A stretch of 64,000 bases of DNA from an uncultured Luminiphilus sp. (GTDB taxonomy: Bacteria > Pseudomonadota > Gammaproteobacteria > Pseudomonadales > Halieaceae): assembly GCA_943787485.1 (NCBI GenBank), contig CALSMP010000017.1:44739-108738 (forward strand), given 5' to 3'. Of this stretch, positions 27,579 through 39,125 are shown one piece after another. The notes beneath the pieces are model-generated. The model ran no database searches. It was given only the letters and a program-made list of their open reading frames with translations, and had not been told where the DNA came from. The stretch's first letter is position 1. Each line of letters starts with the position of its first letter. The position numbers and the translations under genes were made by a program.

Positions 27579-28820
27579 TCACTTGTCAGCGCCCAAATCT
27601 TCCGGTTCCGCGTCCAGCTCAAAGGCAGTGTGTAACGTTCTTACCGCCAACTCTAGGTAATTCTCTTCAATCACCACCGAAATCTTGATCTCAGAGGTGC
27701 TGATCATCTGCATATTAACACCAACTTCGGACAGGGCCTTAAACATCTTGGCCGCTACTCCTGAGTGAGACCGCATTCCCACGCCTACCACCGATACCTT
27801 TGCAATTTTAGCGTCATCACGTAGCTCAGCGGCACCCACGCTCGCCACCACAGGCTCGAGAATTTCGCGCGCACGCACAACATCGCCCCGCGCAACAGTG
27901 AAAGTAAAGTCTGTATGCCCCTGCTCACCGGTGTTCTGAATAATCATATCGACTTCGATATTGGCCTCCCCAATGGGACCTAATATCTTATAGGCAACCC
28001 CCGGGGTGTCGGGCACTCCGAGTACCGTGAGTTTTGCCTCATCGCGATTGAACGCAATGCCTGCAATGGTTGGCGCTTCCATATCGCCCTCCTCCATGGT
28101 GATTAGTGTGCCGGGGCCTTCCCTAAAACTGCTCAATACCCGCAGCGGCACCGCGTATTTTCCTGCAAATTCAACCGAGCGTATCTGCAACACCTTGGAG
28201 CCCATGCTGGCCATTTCCAACATTTCTTCAAAGGTAATTTTTTCAAGTCGCTGCGCGGTATCAACGATCCGGGGATCAGTCGTGTAAACACCATCCACGT
28301 CGGTGTAAATCTGACACTCATCAGCTTTCAGCGCCGCGGCGATGGCCACCGCCGTGGTATCTGAACCGCCACGGCCCAAGGTGGTGATATTTCCCTGTTC
28401 ATCGACACCCTGAAAACCGGCAACCACGACCACACCACCCTCAGCAAGGTCAGCGCGAATACGGCTATCATCGATTTCGCGGATCCGCGCTTTGGTGTAA
28501 GCACTGTCAGTAAGAATACGTACCTGCGATCCTGTATAAGAACGCGCGGGAACGCCGATATTGTGAAGCGCCATACTGAGCAGCGCCGTCGTCACCTGCT
28601 CGCCGGTGGCAACGAGCGCATCCATTTCTCGCGGCGTTGGCTGGTCCAAAATCTCTCGAGCCAAGGCGATGAGACGGTTGGTTTCTCCGGACATAGCGGA
28701 TACGACCACGACGACCTGATGGCCGTCGCGCTGAAAACGCGCCACCCGTTCAGCTACGTGCTGGAGCCGCTCGACGGTCCCCACGGAGGTGCCGCCGTAT
28801 TTTTGAACAATCAGTGCCAT
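27579..28820 (-). CDS. lysC: Aspartate kinase
   Basis: 413 residues. Catalyses ATP-dependent phosphorylation of aspartate, the first step to lysine, threonine and methionine. The kinase core opens with VQKYGGTSVG and has TLGRGGSDTTAVA and YTDVDGVYTTDPR. Two ACT domains fill residues about 265-400 (LGVPDTPGVAYKILGPIGEANIEV; GVGMRSHSGVAAKMF), so lysine and/or threonine feedback is expected. Length typical of the monofunctional class. Lies between alaS and csrA. Confidence 0.95.
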   Translation of the reverse strand: MALIVQKYGGTSVGTVERLQHVAERVARFQRDGHQVVVVVSAMSGETNRLIALAREILDQPTPREMDALVATGEQVTTALLSMALHNIGVPARSYTGSQVRILTDSAYTKARIREIDDSRIRADLAEGGVVVVAGFQGVDEQGNITTLGRGGSDTTAVAIAAALKADECQIYTDVDGVYTTDPRIVDTAQRLEKITFEEMLEMASMGSKVLQIRSVEFAGKYAVPLRVLSSFREGPGTLITMEEGDMEAPTIAGIAFNRDEAKLTVLGVPDTPGVAYKILGPIGEANIEVDMIIQNTGEQGHTDFTFTVARGDVVRAREILEPVVASVGAAELRDDAKIAKVSVVGVGMRSHSGVAAKMFKALSEVGVNMQMISTSEIKISVVIEENYLELAVRTLHTAFELDAEPEDLGADK

Positions 28821-28912
28821 AGGAGGATCAGTCGGAGTGCTACTCTGCCTCTAAAATCGGGCGCGAACCATAGCACAGACGGCACTACGCCAGAAGGACC
28901 TTCCCGGTGGAA

Positions 28913-31516
28913 TTATGTGGCTATTTGCGCCGCGACCCAGTCGGGGAAGGATGACAGCACCTCGGGCAAACCCGCCACATCGCTACCGCCGCCCTGTGCC
29001 ATATCGGGTCGACCACCCCCTTTGCCTCCAAGCCTTCCTGCGACTTCACGCATCACATCGCCGGCTTTAATTCGATCAGTAAGGTCTTTCGTGACACCGG
29101 ATACTAGTGCGATTTTTTCGTCCTCGACCGCCGCCAGTAAAATCACCGCGGATCCCAATTTGCTTTTGCATTGGTCAAGCGTGTCTCGCAAGGTGCCTGC
29201 ATCAGCGCCATCAACGACCGTAGCCAATACCTTAAGACCCGACACATCGACCGCGCTACTGGTCAGGTCACCGCCGGCACCCGAGGCGAGTTTTTGTCGT
29301 AAGCGAGTGACTTCTTTTTCAAGGTCTCTGACTTCGCCGCGCAACGCGGTTGCCTTGTCGACCGCCAAATCAGGGGTCGACTTTAGAACCTCCGCAGTAG
29401 CCTCCAGACGAGAAAATACGCCTCGCACTTCATTAATGGCCGCCTCGCCCGTGACCGCCTCAATGCGCCGAACGCCGGCAGCCACCCCCGACTCGGCGGT
29501 AATCAGGAACAGACCAATATCCCCGGTACGATCCACGTGGGTGCCGCCGCAAAGCTCTACTGAGAAGCCGTCCGCGCCCATACTGAGAACGCGAACCTCC
29601 TCACCATACTTCTCGCCGAAAAGTGCCGTCGCGCCCTTGGCTATGGCGGCATCCATGCTCATTTCTTCGGTGCTGACGGACGTGTTGAGACGTATCTGCT
29701 CGTTCACAATGTCGGCGATAGCGGTGAGTTCCTCCGCCGTAACCGGTTGGCCATGGGAGAAGTCGAAGCGGAGTCGCTCGGAATTCACTAATGACCCCTT
29801 CTGAACAACGTGCTCCCCGAGGACGCGCCTTAGCGCTTCATGCATCAAGTGAGTCGACGAATGATTCAACCGGATACGCTGACGAATACTGGCATCTACG
29901 CTGGCGTCCACGCTGTCGCCAACAGAGAGTGATCCCTTCGCAACTCGAATGTGGTGCAGGTGATGCCCCTTGGCCTTCGTCGTATCAACGACGTCAATTC
30001 GCGCATCGCCACTGATCAGGACCCCACAATCCCCTACCTGACCCCCGCTCTCGCCGTAGAAAGGTGTGGCATCCAGAATGGCGATGGCTTCCATCCCTTC
30101 GCTCACAGCGTCTACCAGCTCGCCCTGGTGAATCAGCGCGACGATGGATGCCTTACGCTGTGTCGTCTCATAGCCGACAAAGGTGGTCTCGCCCTCAACG
30201 GACAGGGTGTCGCTGTAATCGATCTTAAAGCTGCCACTCTCCTGTGACCGCTTGCGCTGGGTTTCCATCGCGCTCTCGTAACCCGCAATATCGAGAGTCA
30301 AGTTGCGCTCCCGGGCAATGTCATTGGTCAGATCAACCGGGAACCCGTAGGTGTCATAAAGCCGAAAGATGACATCTCCAGGCAGTTCGCTGCCCTCAAG
30401 CGAGGCAAGCGCTTCATCAAGAATCGCCATACCGTTGTCGAGAGTTCGCGCGAACTGTTCCTCTTCCGCCAGCAGGGCGGCCGCTATACTCGTTTGCTGA
30501 GTGCGCAGATCGGGGTAGGCATCGCCCATCTCCTGCACCAACACCGGTAAAAGCTCGGCGAAAAAAGCCGAGGTCGCGCCTAGCTTGTTGCCGTGGCGAA
30601 TGGCGCGACGAATGATGCGCCGCAGCACATATCCCCGGCCTTCATTACCCGGTAATACACCATCCGCAATGAGGAATGCACAGGAACGCAGGTGATCGGC
30701 AATCACCCGCAAGGATTTCTCTTCGAGGTCGGATACCTTGAGCCGCGCGGCCACCGCGCCAATTAGCGCCTGAAACAGGTCAATCTCGTAGTTGGAGTGC
30801 ACCCCCTGAAGTACAGCAGCTATCCGTTCCAGACCCATGCCGGTATCCACCGAAGGAGCGGGCAGTGGGTGCAGCGTACCCTCGCTATCTCGATTGAACT
30901 GCATGAACACCAAATTCCAGATCTCGATGTACCGGTCGAGATCGTCATCAGGGCTGCCAGGCGGACCGCCCGGCACATCGGGCCCATGGTCGTAGAAAAT
31001 TTCCGAACAGGGGCCACAGGGGCCGGTATCACCCATTTGCCAGAAATTGTCTTCATCGAGCCGCGACAAGCGGTTGGGGTCGACACCGATATCATTGACC
31101 CAAATATCTGCAGCTTCGTCGTCGCTGATGTGTACTGTGACCCACAGCCTCTCCTTGGGCAGCCCAAGGACCTCAGTCAGAAAACTCCAGCCAAAGCGGA
31201 TGGCGTCGCGTTTGAAGTAATCGCCGAAACTGAAGTTACCCAGCATTTCAAAGAAGGTGTGGTGCCTAGCGGTATAACCCACATTTTCGAGATCGTTGTG
31301 TTTACCGCCAGCACGGACACATTTTTGGGCAGTGCACGCACGCGCATAGGCACGCTCCTCAAGACCCAGAAACGTCTCCTTGAATTGGTTCATCCCCGCG
31401 TTGGTAAACAAAAGGGTGGGATCTTCGTGGGGAACTAGGGAGCTCGAGGCCACTCGGGTATGCCCCTGCTCCTCGAAATAGGAAAGGAACGCTTCTCTAA
31501 TCTGCGCGGTTTTCAT
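28913..31516 (-). CDS. alaS: Alanyl-tRNA synthetase
   Basis: 867 residues. Class II catalytic core with [14 protein letters not shown] and the motif 3 region [13 protein letters not shown]. The editing domain carries the metal-binding HSSTHLMH and [13 protein letters not shown]-terminal DHHA1-like domain with [15 protein letters not shown] closes the protein. Slightly short of E. coli AlaRS (876), all motifs intact. Charges tRNA-Ala and clears mischarged Ser and Gly. Minus-strand order HIT, alaS, lysC, csrA. A 413-codon open frame on the opposite strand inside it is a shadow. Confidence 0.97.
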   Translation of the reverse strand: MKTAQIREAFLSYFEEQGHTRVASSSLVPHEDPTLLFTNAGMNQFKETFLGLEERAYARACTAQKCVRAGGKHNDLENVGYTARHHTFFEMLGNFSFGDYFKRDAIRFGWSFLTEVLGLPKERLWVTVHISDDEAADIWVNDIGVDPNRLSRLDEDNFWQMGDTGPCGPCSEIFYDHGPDVPGGPPGSPDDDLDRYIEIWNLVFMQFNRDSEGTLHPLPAPSVDTGMGLERIAAVLQGVHSNYEIDLFQALIGAVAARLKVSDLEEKSLRVIADHLRSCAFLIADGVLPGNEGRGYVLRRIIRRAIRHGNKLGATSAFFAELLPVLVQEMGDAYPDLRTQQTSIAAALLAEEEQFARTLDNGMAILDEALASLEGSELPGDVIFRLYDTYGFPVDLTNDIARERNLTLDIAGYESAMETQRKRSQESGSFKIDYSDTLSVEGETTFVGYETTQRKASIVALIHQGELVDAVSEGMEAIAILDATPFYGESGGQVGDCGVLISGDARIDVVDTTKAKGHHLHHIRVAKGSLSVGDSVDASVDASIRQRIRLNHSSTHLMHEALRRVLGEHVVQKGSLVNSERLRFDFSHGQPVTAEELTAIADIVNEQIRLNTSVSTEEMSMDAAIAKGATALFGEKYGEEVRVLSMGADGFSVELCGGTHVDRTGDIGLFLITAESGVAAGVRRIEAVTGEAAINEVRGVFSRLEATAEVLKSTPDLAVDKATALRGEVRDLEKEVTRLRQKLASGAGGDLTSSAVDVSGLKVLATVVDGADAGTLRDTLDQCKSKLGSAVILLAAVEDEKIALVSGVTKDLTDRIKAGDVMREVAGRLGGKGGGRPDMAQGGGSDVAGLPEVLSSFPDWVAAQIAT

Positions 31517-31585
31517 GTGTACTCTCTACCGATTCTTACGCTTTCCCATTCAATCCCGTCGACGAAATCAAATAGGCTTAACAAC

Positions 31586-31942
31586 TCACTGCATACCCTG
31601 CGACAACTCACCTTCGGCCATCGTGCGACCAGCCAAGATATGGAGGTGGAGGTGGAACACCGTCTGGCCACCGGCTTCACCATTATTAACCACCAAACGG
31701 AAGCCGTCACCGACACCGAGCTGTGTCGCAACCCGACCGGCGACCAGCATCAGGTGGCCAAGAAGGGCCTGATCAGCGTCATCGGCATCGACCAGTTTTG
31801 GAATGGGTTTTTTGGGGATTATCAGCACGTGGGTAGGTGCCTGGGGCTGAATATCCCTGATCACCACACACTGGTCATCCTCGTATAAAAACTCCGTGGG
31901 AATTTCTCCCCGGGTGATTTTCCCAAAAATGGTATCGCTCAT
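31586..31942 (-). CDS. hinT: HIT-family nucleotide hydrolase (HinT-like)
   Basis: 118 residues. The histidine triad HLHLHIL is near the C-terminus (about 97-103), after NNGEAGGQTVFHLH. The N-terminal part TIFGKITRGEIPTEFLYEDD, then APTHVLIIPKKPI, is the standard HINT form. These enzymes hydrolyse AMP-lysine and other purine phosphoramidates, including adenylates made by aminoacyl-tRNA synthetases, which suits its place next to alaS (69 bp gap). Full length. Confidence 0.93.
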   Translation of the reverse strand: MSDTIFGKITRGEIPTEFLYEDDQCVVIRDIQPQAPTHVLIIPKKPIPKLVDADDADQALLGHLMLVAGRVATQLGVGDGFRLVVNNGEAGGQTVFHLHLHILAGRTMAEGELSQGMQ

Positions 31943-31954
31943 TTCCGATCAGCC

Positions 31955-32140
31955 TCAGCCCAGTTTCTCATCAGCGGTCAGAACACGAGCCTCACTCTCC
32001 AGCATCACCGGAATGTCGTCTCTGACCGGATAAGCCAGTCCGCTAGCCCGGCACACCAGCTCCTGTTTTTCCTCGTCGTATTCGACGGGTGCCTTGGACA
32101 CTGGACAGACCAAAATTTCGAGTAGCTTAGGGTCGAGCAC
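31955..32140 (-). CDS. UPF0434/Trm112-like small protein (YcaR family)
   Basis: 61 residues. Family sequence [42 protein letters not shown]. The fold resembles Trm112 zinc-ribbon proteins, but each CxxC pair keeps only one Cys, as in some relatives, so zinc binding is doubtful. Its role in bacteria is unsettled. Start ATG has AAGGAGG upstream (minus strand). 12 bp ahead of the HIT gene, so probably one transcript. Confidence 0.9.
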   Translation of the reverse strand: MLDPKLLEILVCPVSKAPVEYDEEKQELVCRASGLAYPVRDDIPVMLESEARVLTADEKLG

Positions 32141-32172
32141 CGAAAACCTCCTTCATAACAACGCTTCTTACT

Positions 32173-32188
32173 ACCGGCAAAAGCCGGT
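32173..32188 (-). other. Intergenic hairpin (ACCGGC-AAAA-GCCGGT)
   Basis: Perfect 6-bp stem with 4-base loop between the peptidase stop and the UPF0434 start. On the minus strand it is not followed by a T-run, so it is not a standard terminator. It could be a weak pause or mRNA-stability element. Function not established. Confidence 0.35.
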
Positions 32189-32199
32189 GGCGAAGCTTA

Positions 32200-33075
32200 T
32201 CACTGATCCGCGGGCATGGGTGGCACCAATAACTGGGGATCAATCCGCTGATCGAGCCAGCTCATGCGCCAATCGAGGTGCGGGCCGGTGGCGCGACCCG
32301 TGGCACCTACCTTGCCGATCAGCGCGCCGGCGCTGACCTCTTCCCCCACCGCGACCGAAACCTCGCTCAGATGAAGAAAGGAAGAGGACAAACCGAACCC
32401 GTGATCGAGGATGACGGTACCGCCGGAGTAGAACAAGTCGGGCTCCGCCAGGGTGATGATCCCGGGCCCGGGCGCCACCACCGGATGGCCTGTGGGACGC
32501 GCCACATCAACCCCATAGTGAGGAGATCCTGGCGTACCGTTGTACACCCGCTGGCTGCCATACACCCCGCTGATGCGTCCGGTAACAGGCCACCGCAGGC
32601 CGGCTCGGACCGCCGCCAGCAGATCGGGTCGCTGGAGGCGCTGTGACTTGGCCTGTCGCACCAGTTCACGCTCGCGGGCAATGCGCTCAAGCACCTCCTC
32701 GGGCGGGGTGACGGTTTGCTGAGGCACGCCCTCGACGCGCTGAATCCGGTAATTTCGCTGCCCAATCTCGATGGACGCCTGACAGGGTGCTTCGCCATCG
32801 ATACTCAGCAGCCCCAGCGACGGGGCATCGCGACCCACCCCCACGACAAAAGATCCGTCCGGGAGCACAGTCACCGATCGGTCATTCCAGGTGACGCCAG
32901 AGCCCGGCGCTACGCGGCCCCACAGCAATCCCCCTTGTAATGCATCGCCCTGAAGTGCGTTGCCCTCAAGCCCAACGCAATCTGCCGCCCCAAGCGGTTC
33001 GGCGCTGACGCCGAAGGAGACACCAAACAATAGAAACGTCGCTAATCCTCGCCGAAGCGCTAAATAATTCGTCAT
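32200..33075 (-). CDS. M23-family peptidase (LytM/murein endopeptidase-like)
   Basis: 291 residues with a signal peptide (LATFLLFGVSFGVSA-E). The M23 zinc domain fills the C-terminal third: SPHYGVDVARPTGHPVVAPG (HxxxD ligands), FLHLS and PHLDWR. All metal and catalytic His are present, so it is probably an active glycyl- or D,D-endopeptidase of the cell envelope. An N-terminal domain of about 110 residues (PGSGVTWNDRSVTVLPDG) may bind the wall. Upstream of UPF0434 on the minus strand and divergent from greB. Confidence 0.9.
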   Translation of the reverse strand: MTNYLALRRGLATFLLFGVSFGVSAEPLGAADCVGLEGNALQGDALQGGLLWGRVAPGSGVTWNDRSVTVLPDGSFVVGVGRDAPSLGLLSIDGEAPCQASIEIGQRNYRIQRVEGVPQQTVTPPEEVLERIARERELVRQAKSQRLQRPDLLAAVRAGLRWPVTGRISGVYGSQRVYNGTPGSPHYGVDVARPTGHPVVAPGPGIITLAEPDLFYSGGTVILDHGFGLSSSFLHLSEVSVAVGEEVSAGALIGKVGATGRATGPHLDWRMSWLDQRIDPQLLVPPMPADQ

Positions 33076-33122
33076 AGGACAAGCTTCGGCAAAAATCCGT
33101 CAACTTGCAATAAACTAGGGTC

Positions 33123-33629
33123 ATGAGTCGCTATCGCCCGCCACGCGCCAAAGGGTCACCCTACATTACCCCGTCGGGCGAAAAGGCCCTGCGCGATGAA
33201 CTGCACCAGCTGTGGAAAATCGAGCGGCCCACCGTCACGGCCACGGTACAAGCGGCCGCGGCAAATGGTGATCGGTCTGAAAACGGCGACTATATCTACG
33301 GCAAAAAACGGCTGCGTGAAATAGATAGTCGGGTGCGCTTTCTACGCAAACGACTCGACGAGCTGATCGTTGTGAGGGAGCCCCCAACCGATACCAGGAA
33401 AGTATATTTTGGAGGCCGTGTTTCGCTTGAGGACTCGGAGGGCCAGTGCATCGAATGGCACGTAGTAGGACCCGATGAATTCGATATCAGTGAGGGAAAG
33501 TTAAGCTGTGATTCCCCCCTCGGGCGGGCCCTCCTGGGAAAACCTATAGATAGCGAAATAGAAGTAGACAGTCCCTCGGGACGCCAAACCTGGCTCATTG
33601 TTGCAGTGACCTACGACACCCCTGTCTAG
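33123..33629 (+). CDS. greB: Transcription elongation factor GreB
   Basis: 168 residues. N-terminal coiled coil includes the acidic tip AAANGDRSENGDYIYGKKRL, which enters the RNA polymerase secondary channel and triggers cleavage of backtracked transcripts. C-terminal FKBP-like domain follows (GGRVSLEDSEG, DSPLGRALLGKPIDSEIEV). The basic start (SRYRPPRAKGSPYITPSG) and the YIYGKKRLREID segment fit GreB rather than GreA. Divergent from the M23 peptidase gene. Confidence 0.93.
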   Translation: MSRYRPPRAKGSPYITPSGEKALRDELHQLWKIERPTVTATVQAAAANGDRSENGDYIYGKKRLREIDSRVRFLRKRLDELIVVREPPTDTRKVYFGGRVSLEDSEGQCIEWHVVGPDEFDISEGKLSCDSPLGRALLGKPIDSEIEVDSPSGRQTWLIVAVTYDTPV

Positions 33630-33799
33630 CCCGCGGGACGTGATCCAAAATTCTCGTCATTTTGCGGAGTTAACAAGGATCGACTCTTGGGTGGGATCAG
33701 ACCCCTTGCTACAATTGCAAGGTGACCCCCGACTGGGCCAGTTGACTTTGGCATACCAACGCTAGTCGGGTCCTCAAACGCCACTTATCAGAGACTCTT

Positions 33800-36667
33800 A
33801 TGTCATTGGACGACGCGCGCCACCCCGCCGATTTTTATCGCCGTCACATCGGCCCCTCGACGAAGCAACAACAAGAAATGGCGAGGGAGCTGGGTTATGA
33901 CTCGGTGGACGCCCTGATCGATCGGGCTGTACCGGAAAAAATACGCAAGCGGGACGCGCTCGATCTGCCACCCGCGCTTAGCGAGCAGGCGACGCTGGCC
34001 AAGCTTCGAAAATACGCGTCAAAAAATCAGGTGGTGCGGAGCTGCATTGGTACCGGCTACTACGACACCTTCGTGCCGTCGGTGATTCAACGTAATGTCC
34101 TTGAAAACCCCGGCTGGTATACCGCCTATACGCCCTATCAACCCGAGATATCTCAGGGTAGGCTGGAGGTATTGCTGACCTATCAGCAAATGGTGATGGA
34201 TCTCACGGGCATGGAACTCGCCAACGCCTCGCTACTCGACGAAGCCACGGCCGCCGCGGAGGCCATGACCTTGATGCAGCGGGTCAATAAAAAGAATCGC
34301 TCCAACCGATTTTTGGTCGCCAGCGACTGCCACCCGCAGACTATTGCGCTGCTGAAAACCCGAGCCGAGCCGCTCGACATTTATGTTGAGACAGTGGAGC
34401 CAGAGGCCCTCGTGGAGCCGGATGATGCCTTTGGCATGTTGGTGCAATACCCGGGCACCTTTGGCCAAGTACGTCCGCTGGATGGCCTCTGCACCGCGGC
34501 GCACGCACGCGACACGCTGGTGTGTGTCGCCACGGATTTACTGGCGCTGACGTTGCTAAAAGCACCCGGCCCACAAGGCGCCGACGTCGTCGTAGGCAAC
34601 AGCCAGCGCTTTGGGGTGCCCATGGGGTTTGGTGGCCCCCACGCCGCTTTTTTTGCCACGCGTGATGCCTACAAACGCTCGGTGCCGGGGCGAGTCATTG
34701 GCGTCTCGGTTGACCGACGCGGCAAACAGGCCTTGCGTATGGCCATGCAAACACGGGAACAGCATATCCGTCGGGAGAAGGCGACCTCTAACATCTGCAC
34801 AGCGCAAGCCTTGCTGGCCATCATGGCCGCCCTGTACGCGATGTATCATGGACCCGACGGTTTGCGTGGGATTGGCCAACGTGTCCATCGCCTGACAACA
34901 CATTTGGCGCGTGGGCTTGAGATAGCCGGGCTCAAACTGCACAACGACAGCTGGTTTGACACCCTGACGGTCGACGTTGGCACGGCGCAATCGCGTATCC
35001 TGTCAGACGCGCTGGATGCGGGTTTTAATTTACGACGGGTGTCTGACGACGCGGTCGGGATCAGCCTCGATGAAACCACCACCGAAGCCGACATTCATGC
35101 GCTGGCAACGGTACTGGGCGCTGCCATACCCGACACCATCGATGGGTCTTGTTTTCCAGAGGCGCTACATCGTGCAGTCGACTATCTGCAACACCCTCTG
35201 TTCGAGCACTTTCATGCCGAGACCGAAATGCTGCGCTACCTTAAGCGGCTCGAGAACAAAGATATCTCCCTCACCAGGGCAATGATTCCCCTGGGAAGTT
35301 GCACCATGAAACTCAACGCAACGACAGAAATGGCGCCCATCACCTGGCCCGAGTTTAGCCGCATGCACCCCTTTGCTCCGCCAAACCAGACCCTTGGTTA
35401 TCAACAGTTGCTCGAGGAACTTTCGCGCTGGCTTGTTGAGTGCACGGGCTACGATGGTATGTCGCTGCAGCCCAATGCCGGCTCCCAGGGAGAATATGCG
35501 GGCCTGCTGGCAATCCGTCGATACCATCAGTCCCGCGGTGAGCCGCAGCGCAGAATTTGCCTTATCCCGAGCTCGGCGCACGGCACCAACCCCGCGTCTG
35601 CAGTGATGGCAGGGATGCAGGTGGTGATCGTAGGCTGCGACGAGCAAGGCAACGTCGATATGAATGATTTGCAGGCAAAGGTGGAAGCCAATAGCGACCG
35701 GTTAGCGGCGATCATGATCACCTATCCTTCAACCCACGGGGTATTTGAAGAATCTGTGGTTGAGCTTTGCGCGCTGATTCACCAGCACGGCGGCCAGGTT
35801 TACGTCGACGGTGCAAACCTTAATGCGCTGATTGGCCTCGCCAGTCCGGGCAAGTTCGGTGCCGACGTTTCCCACCTAAACCTACACAAAACGTTCTGCA
35901 TTCCCCACGGGGGCGGTGGCCCGGGCATGGGCCCCATTGGAGTCGGCGAACATCTGATCCCTTTCTTACCCACCAACCCGGTCGTGCCCGTTGCTGGACT
36001 CTGCGAAACCAATGACGTCGTATCGGCAGCGCCTTTTGGCAGCGCCTCTATTTTGCCGATCTCTTGGGTATACATTGCGTTAATGGGGGGCGACGGGCTC
36101 ACCGCGGCAAGCAAAGTGGCCATCCTCTCCGCAAACTACATTGCGCACCGTTTGAGTGACCATTACCCGGTGCTTTATCGGGGGCGGGATGGTCTGGTGG
36201 CTCACGAATGCATCATCGATATTAGACCCATTAAAGAAGCCTCGGGAATTTCCGAGGAAGATGTTGCCAAACGGCTTGTGGATTATGGCTTTCACGCACC
36301 CACCATGTCGTTCCCCGTCGCCGGCACCCTAATGATAGAGCCGACAGAGTCGGAGTCTCTGGCAGAAATTGATCGCTTCTGTGACGCTATGATCGCCATC
36401 CGTGAGGAAATTCGCGCCGTGGAGATAGGCCAGAGCGATCCCGTCGACAATCCGCTAAAAAATGCGCCACATACCTTGGATGACATTGTGGATAGCCATT
36501 GGTCTCACAGCTACTCCAGGGAACAGGCCGCCTACCCCATGCCCTCGCTACGACAGGATAAATATTGGGCGCCGGTCTCGCGGGTGGATAATGTCTATGG
36601 GGATCGACACTTGTTTTGCGCATGCCCCGGCATGGAGGTCTGGCAGGAAGAAAATAGCGACGCCTGA
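33800..36667 (+). CDS. gcvP: Glycine dehydrogenase (decarboxylating), glycine cleavage P protein
   Basis: 955 residues, full-length fused alpha and beta halves. Opens [16 protein letters not shown] lysine in [20 protein letters not shown], and [12 protein letters not shown] is also conserved. It decarboxylates glycine and passes the aminomethyl group to GcvH. No gcvT or gcvH lies in the window, so they must be elsewhere. The 170-bp leader has a 7-bp hairpin (CCCGACT at 33728, AGTCGGG at 33764), but nothing that fits a glycine riboswitch. Confidence 0.96.
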   Translation: MSLDDARHPADFYRRHIGPSTKQQQEMARELGYDSVDALIDRAVPEKIRKRDALDLPPALSEQATLAKLRKYASKNQVVRSCIGTGYYDTFVPSVIQRNVLENPGWYTAYTPYQPEISQGRLEVLLTYQQMVMDLTGMELANASLLDEATAAAEAMTLMQRVNKKNRSNRFLVASDCHPQTIALLKTRAEPLDIYVETVEPEALVEPDDAFGMLVQYPGTFGQVRPLDGLCTAAHARDTLVCVATDLLALTLLKAPGPQGADVVVGNSQRFGVPMGFGGPHAAFFATRDAYKRSVPGRVIGVSVDRRGKQALRMAMQTREQHIRREKATSNICTAQALLAIMAALYAMYHGPDGLRGIGQRVHRLTTHLARGLEIAGLKLHNDSWFDTLTVDVGTAQSRILSDALDAGFNLRRVSDDAVGISLDETTTEADIHALATVLGAAIPDTIDGSCFPEALHRAVDYLQHPLFEHFHAETEMLRYLKRLENKDISLTRAMIPLGSCTMKLNATTEMAPITWPEFSRMHPFAPPNQTLGYQQLLEELSRWLVECTGYDGMSLQPNAGSQGEYAGLLAIRRYHQSRGEPQRRICLIPSSAHGTNPASAVMAGMQVVIVGCDEQGNVDMNDLQAKVEANSDRLAAIMITYPSTHGVFEESVVELCALIHQHGGQVYVDGANLNALIGLASPGKFGADVSHLNLHKTFCIPHGGGGPGMGPIGVGEHLIPFLPTNPVVPVAGLCETNDVVSAAPFGSASILPISWVYIALMGGDGLTAASKVAILSANYIAHRLSDHYPVLYRGRDGLVAHECIIDIRPIKEASGISEEDVAKRLVDYGFHAPTMSFPVAGTLMIEPTESESLAEIDRFCDAMIAIREEIRAVEIGQSDPVDNPLKNAPHTLDDIVDSHWSHSYSREQAAYPMPSLRQDKYWAPVSRVDNVYGDRHLFCACPGMEVWQEENSDA

Positions 36668-36702
36668 TCGATAGTCGCAAGTTCGTCGTAGATCACTGAT
36701 AC

Positions 36703-36718
36703 AAATGTCCGTACCATT
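36703..36718 (+). promoter_or_regulatory. Putative GntR operator 1
   Basis: AAATGTCCGTACCATT, 33 bp before the ATG of the CoA-transferase gene. One of six related near-palindromes in this window with core GTCCGKAC, the GT-N4-AC pattern of GntR-family operators. Confidence 0.6.
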
Positions 36719-36751
36719 GTGCTCCGGACACCGGCGACAGGAGAAGCTGCG

Positions 36752-37945
36752 ATGAACACCGATCGTCCTTTAGAGGGATTACGCGTTGTTGAGATGGGCC
36801 AACTACTAGCAGGCCCCTTTGCGGGTACCGTGCTGGGTTATTTCGGTGCTGAGGTTATCAAGGTGGAACCGCCGACCGGCGATCCCATTCGCCAGTGGCG
36901 TGAAGTTCGCGACGGGATGTCTCTCTGGTACCACTCGCTCGCGCGGAACAAAAAAAGCGTCACTCTTGATCTTAAGTCGGACAAAGGCCGCGAGATTGCC
37001 TTTGATCTGCTTACCAAGGCCGACGTTGTCGTCGAAAATTTTCGACCCGGAGCTATGGAGAGCTGGGGTCTAGGACCCGAAGACCTCAAACCCCACAATC
37101 CCGGAATTATCTATGCGCGGATCTCGGGTTATGGGCAAACGGGTCCCTTTTCGGAAAAGCCTGGTTACGCCTCGGTGACAGAGGGCTATGGCGGCTTCCG
37201 CTACATCAACGGTGAACCCGGCAAGCCCCCCATCCGTCCGAACATCTCTCTCGGTGATACAGCCGCCGCCATTCAAGCGGCCATGGGCGTGCTGCTTGCG
37301 GTCATCCAGCGCCAAAAAACAGGAAATGGACAGGTAGTAGATGTCGCGCTGTACGAGGCGATTTTTAATTTGCTTGAGGGCATCGTGCCCGAGTACGACG
37401 GGGCCGGCGTGATCAGAGAACCCTCGGGGACTACCATTACGGGCATTGTGCCCACCAACACCTATCTTTGCGCCGACGGCAAACACGTGGTAATCGGCGG
37501 CAATGGCGATAGCATCTTCAAACGCCTGATGAAGGAAGCGGGCCGCGAAGACATGGCAGAGGATCCAGAACTCAAGCACAACCCGGGTCGGGTCATTCAT
37601 CAGGAGCGCATCGATCAGGCCCTCGCTGACTGGTGTCAGCAGCATAGCTCCGCTGAGATCATCGCTAAGCTGGAATCAGCACGGGTCCCGGTGGGCCCCA
37701 TCTACAGCGTCGAGGATATGATGACAGACCCCCACTACATCGCCCGGGGCATGTTCGAAGAGGTGGACGTCAACGGCAAGGCGCTGAAGATACCGGCTAT
37801 TTCCCCCAAGCTGAGCGAGACACCCGGACGAACCGACTGGCCGGGGGCCCAAATCGGTGCCCATAATCAGGAAATTCTTGGCGACCTGTTAGGTCTGTCG
37901 CCAGACACCCTCGAGCAACTGCATCAGGATGGTATTACCAACTGA
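36752..37945 (+). CDS. CaiB/BaiF family III CoA-transferase
   Basis: 397 residues from ATG 36752, with GGAGAAGCTGCG upstream. Class III CoA-transferase: RVVEMGQLLAGPFAG, EVIKVEPPTGDP, LDLKSDKGREIAFDLLTKADVVVENFRPG with the catalytic Asp region YASVTEGYGGF, and DVALYEAIFN. Moves CoA between carboxylic acids without free ester. Followed 9 bp later by a second CoA-transferase, so they form an operon led by GntR operator 1. Substrates cannot be read from the sequence; succinyl-CoA is a common donor. Confidence 0.88.
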   Translation: MNTDRPLEGLRVVEMGQLLAGPFAGTVLGYFGAEVIKVEPPTGDPIRQWREVRDGMSLWYHSLARNKKSVTLDLKSDKGREIAFDLLTKADVVVENFRPGAMESWGLGPEDLKPHNPGIIYARISGYGQTGPFSEKPGYASVTEGYGGFRYINGEPGKPPIRPNISLGDTAAAIQAAMGVLLAVIQRQKTGNGQVVDVALYEAIFNLLEGIVPEYDGAGVIREPSGTTITGIVPTNTYLCADGKHVVIGGNGDSIFKRLMKEAGREDMAEDPELKHNPGRVIHQERIDQALADWCQQHSSAEIIAKLESARVPVGPIYSVEDMMTDPHYIARGMFEEVDVNGKALKIPAISPKLSETPGRTDWPGAQIGAHNQEILGDLLGLSPDTLEQLHQDGITN

Positions 37946-37954
37946 GGATACGCC

Positions 37955-39081
37955 GTGAAACTTGAGGGTATAACGGTCATCGACCTGTCTTTGTTCCTGC
38001 CGGGTCCTGCGGCGACCCAGATGATGGCAGACCATGGCGCTCGCGTAATCAAGGTGGAAAATCCCAGAGCACCAGAGCCAACTCGCTCAGCGACTGCCTT
38101 TCCTTGGCAGCAGGGTGGGGAAACCGTGATGCTGCGAAATACCCAGCGGGGCAAGGAAAGTATTGCACTTGATTTAAAAACCGAAGAGGGCAAAGCCGCG
38201 CTTCGGGAGTTGATCAAGAGCGCGGACGTCATGGTCGAGGCTTTTCGACCCGGCGTCATGGCGCGACTCGGCTTTGATCAGGAAACAGTAAGGGAATTGA
38301 ACCCCAAACTCGTCTATTGCTCTATTTCTGCTTTTGGCCAGACGGGACCATGGCGAGATCGACCTGCACACGATACAGCCACCGTTGCCGCCTCTGGCGT
38401 ACTTAGCCTTAGCTGCTCACCAGCGGACCCCAACAGTGGGCCGGCGATTATCGGCGTCGCGATGTCTGACATGCTCTCATCCTATCTAGCCCTTTCGGGC
38501 GTGCTTATGGCGTTGCTTCGCCGGGCGACGACAGGCCTTGGAGATTACATCGACATCAGCATGCATGAATCGGTTCTGGCCGCCTCGCCCAATATCCTGG
38601 GACCTGTTTTTGGGGGCGATGAAGCGCCGGATCGATTCAATGAACGCAGCCATGGGGGCGGTGCCATGCTCAATGTTTATCGCACCGCGGATGGCCGATT
38701 TCTGGCACTGGGCGGCGGCGAACACAAGTTTGTCGAGGCGCTATTCGAGGGGCTGGAGCACCCCGAGTTTATCGAGCCCGTTTGCGGGCCGGCGGGACCC
38801 GGCCACCGGGAGGCTATCGCTTTTTTGAGGGCCACGTTTGCCACCCGTACTCTGGCAGAGTGGGAGGCTTGGTTTTTCGGTCGCGATATCTGCTGGAGTC
38901 CCGTTCTCGATCTCAAGGAAGCGTGGCAACAGGACCACGTCATCGAGAGACACATGCGAGTGACAGATGAAGAGGTAACCACCATATCGGTATTCCCATA
39001 AAATTTGCACAGGAACCCGGCGCCATTCGTCCAAAACCTCCAAAAATGGGCGCAGATAGCGCAAAATTCTTTCGGAATTAG
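37955..39081 (+). CDS. CaiB/BaiF family III CoA-transferase, frameshifted near 3' end
   Basis: GTG start. Family features: TVIDLSLFLPGPAATQMMAD, ARVIKVENPRAP, MVEAFRPGVMARLGF, AHDTATVAASGVLSL and DISMHESVLAA. The frame stops at 39001, but another frame continues as GIPIKFAQEPGAIRPKPPKM to TAG 39079-39081, the normal family C-terminus (IKF, PG, PKMG). One indel near 38985 separates the two. With the repair it has about 375 residues, usual for the family. Second gene of the operon started at 36752. Confidence 0.82.
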
Positions 39082-39125
39082 ACTTGACCGAGGCCCAGCA
39101 CAGGCGATATTGGACGGGCTATAAG

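Noticed and set aside
28563..29804. 413-codon plus-strand open frame
   Set aside because: Lies opposite lysC and alaS and is Ser/Thr/Pro/Arg-rich without family similarity: a shadow of the real genes.
33630..33799. Glycine riboswitch in front of gcvP
   Set aside because: The leader has one 7-bp hairpin, but the conserved aptamer cores are not visible.
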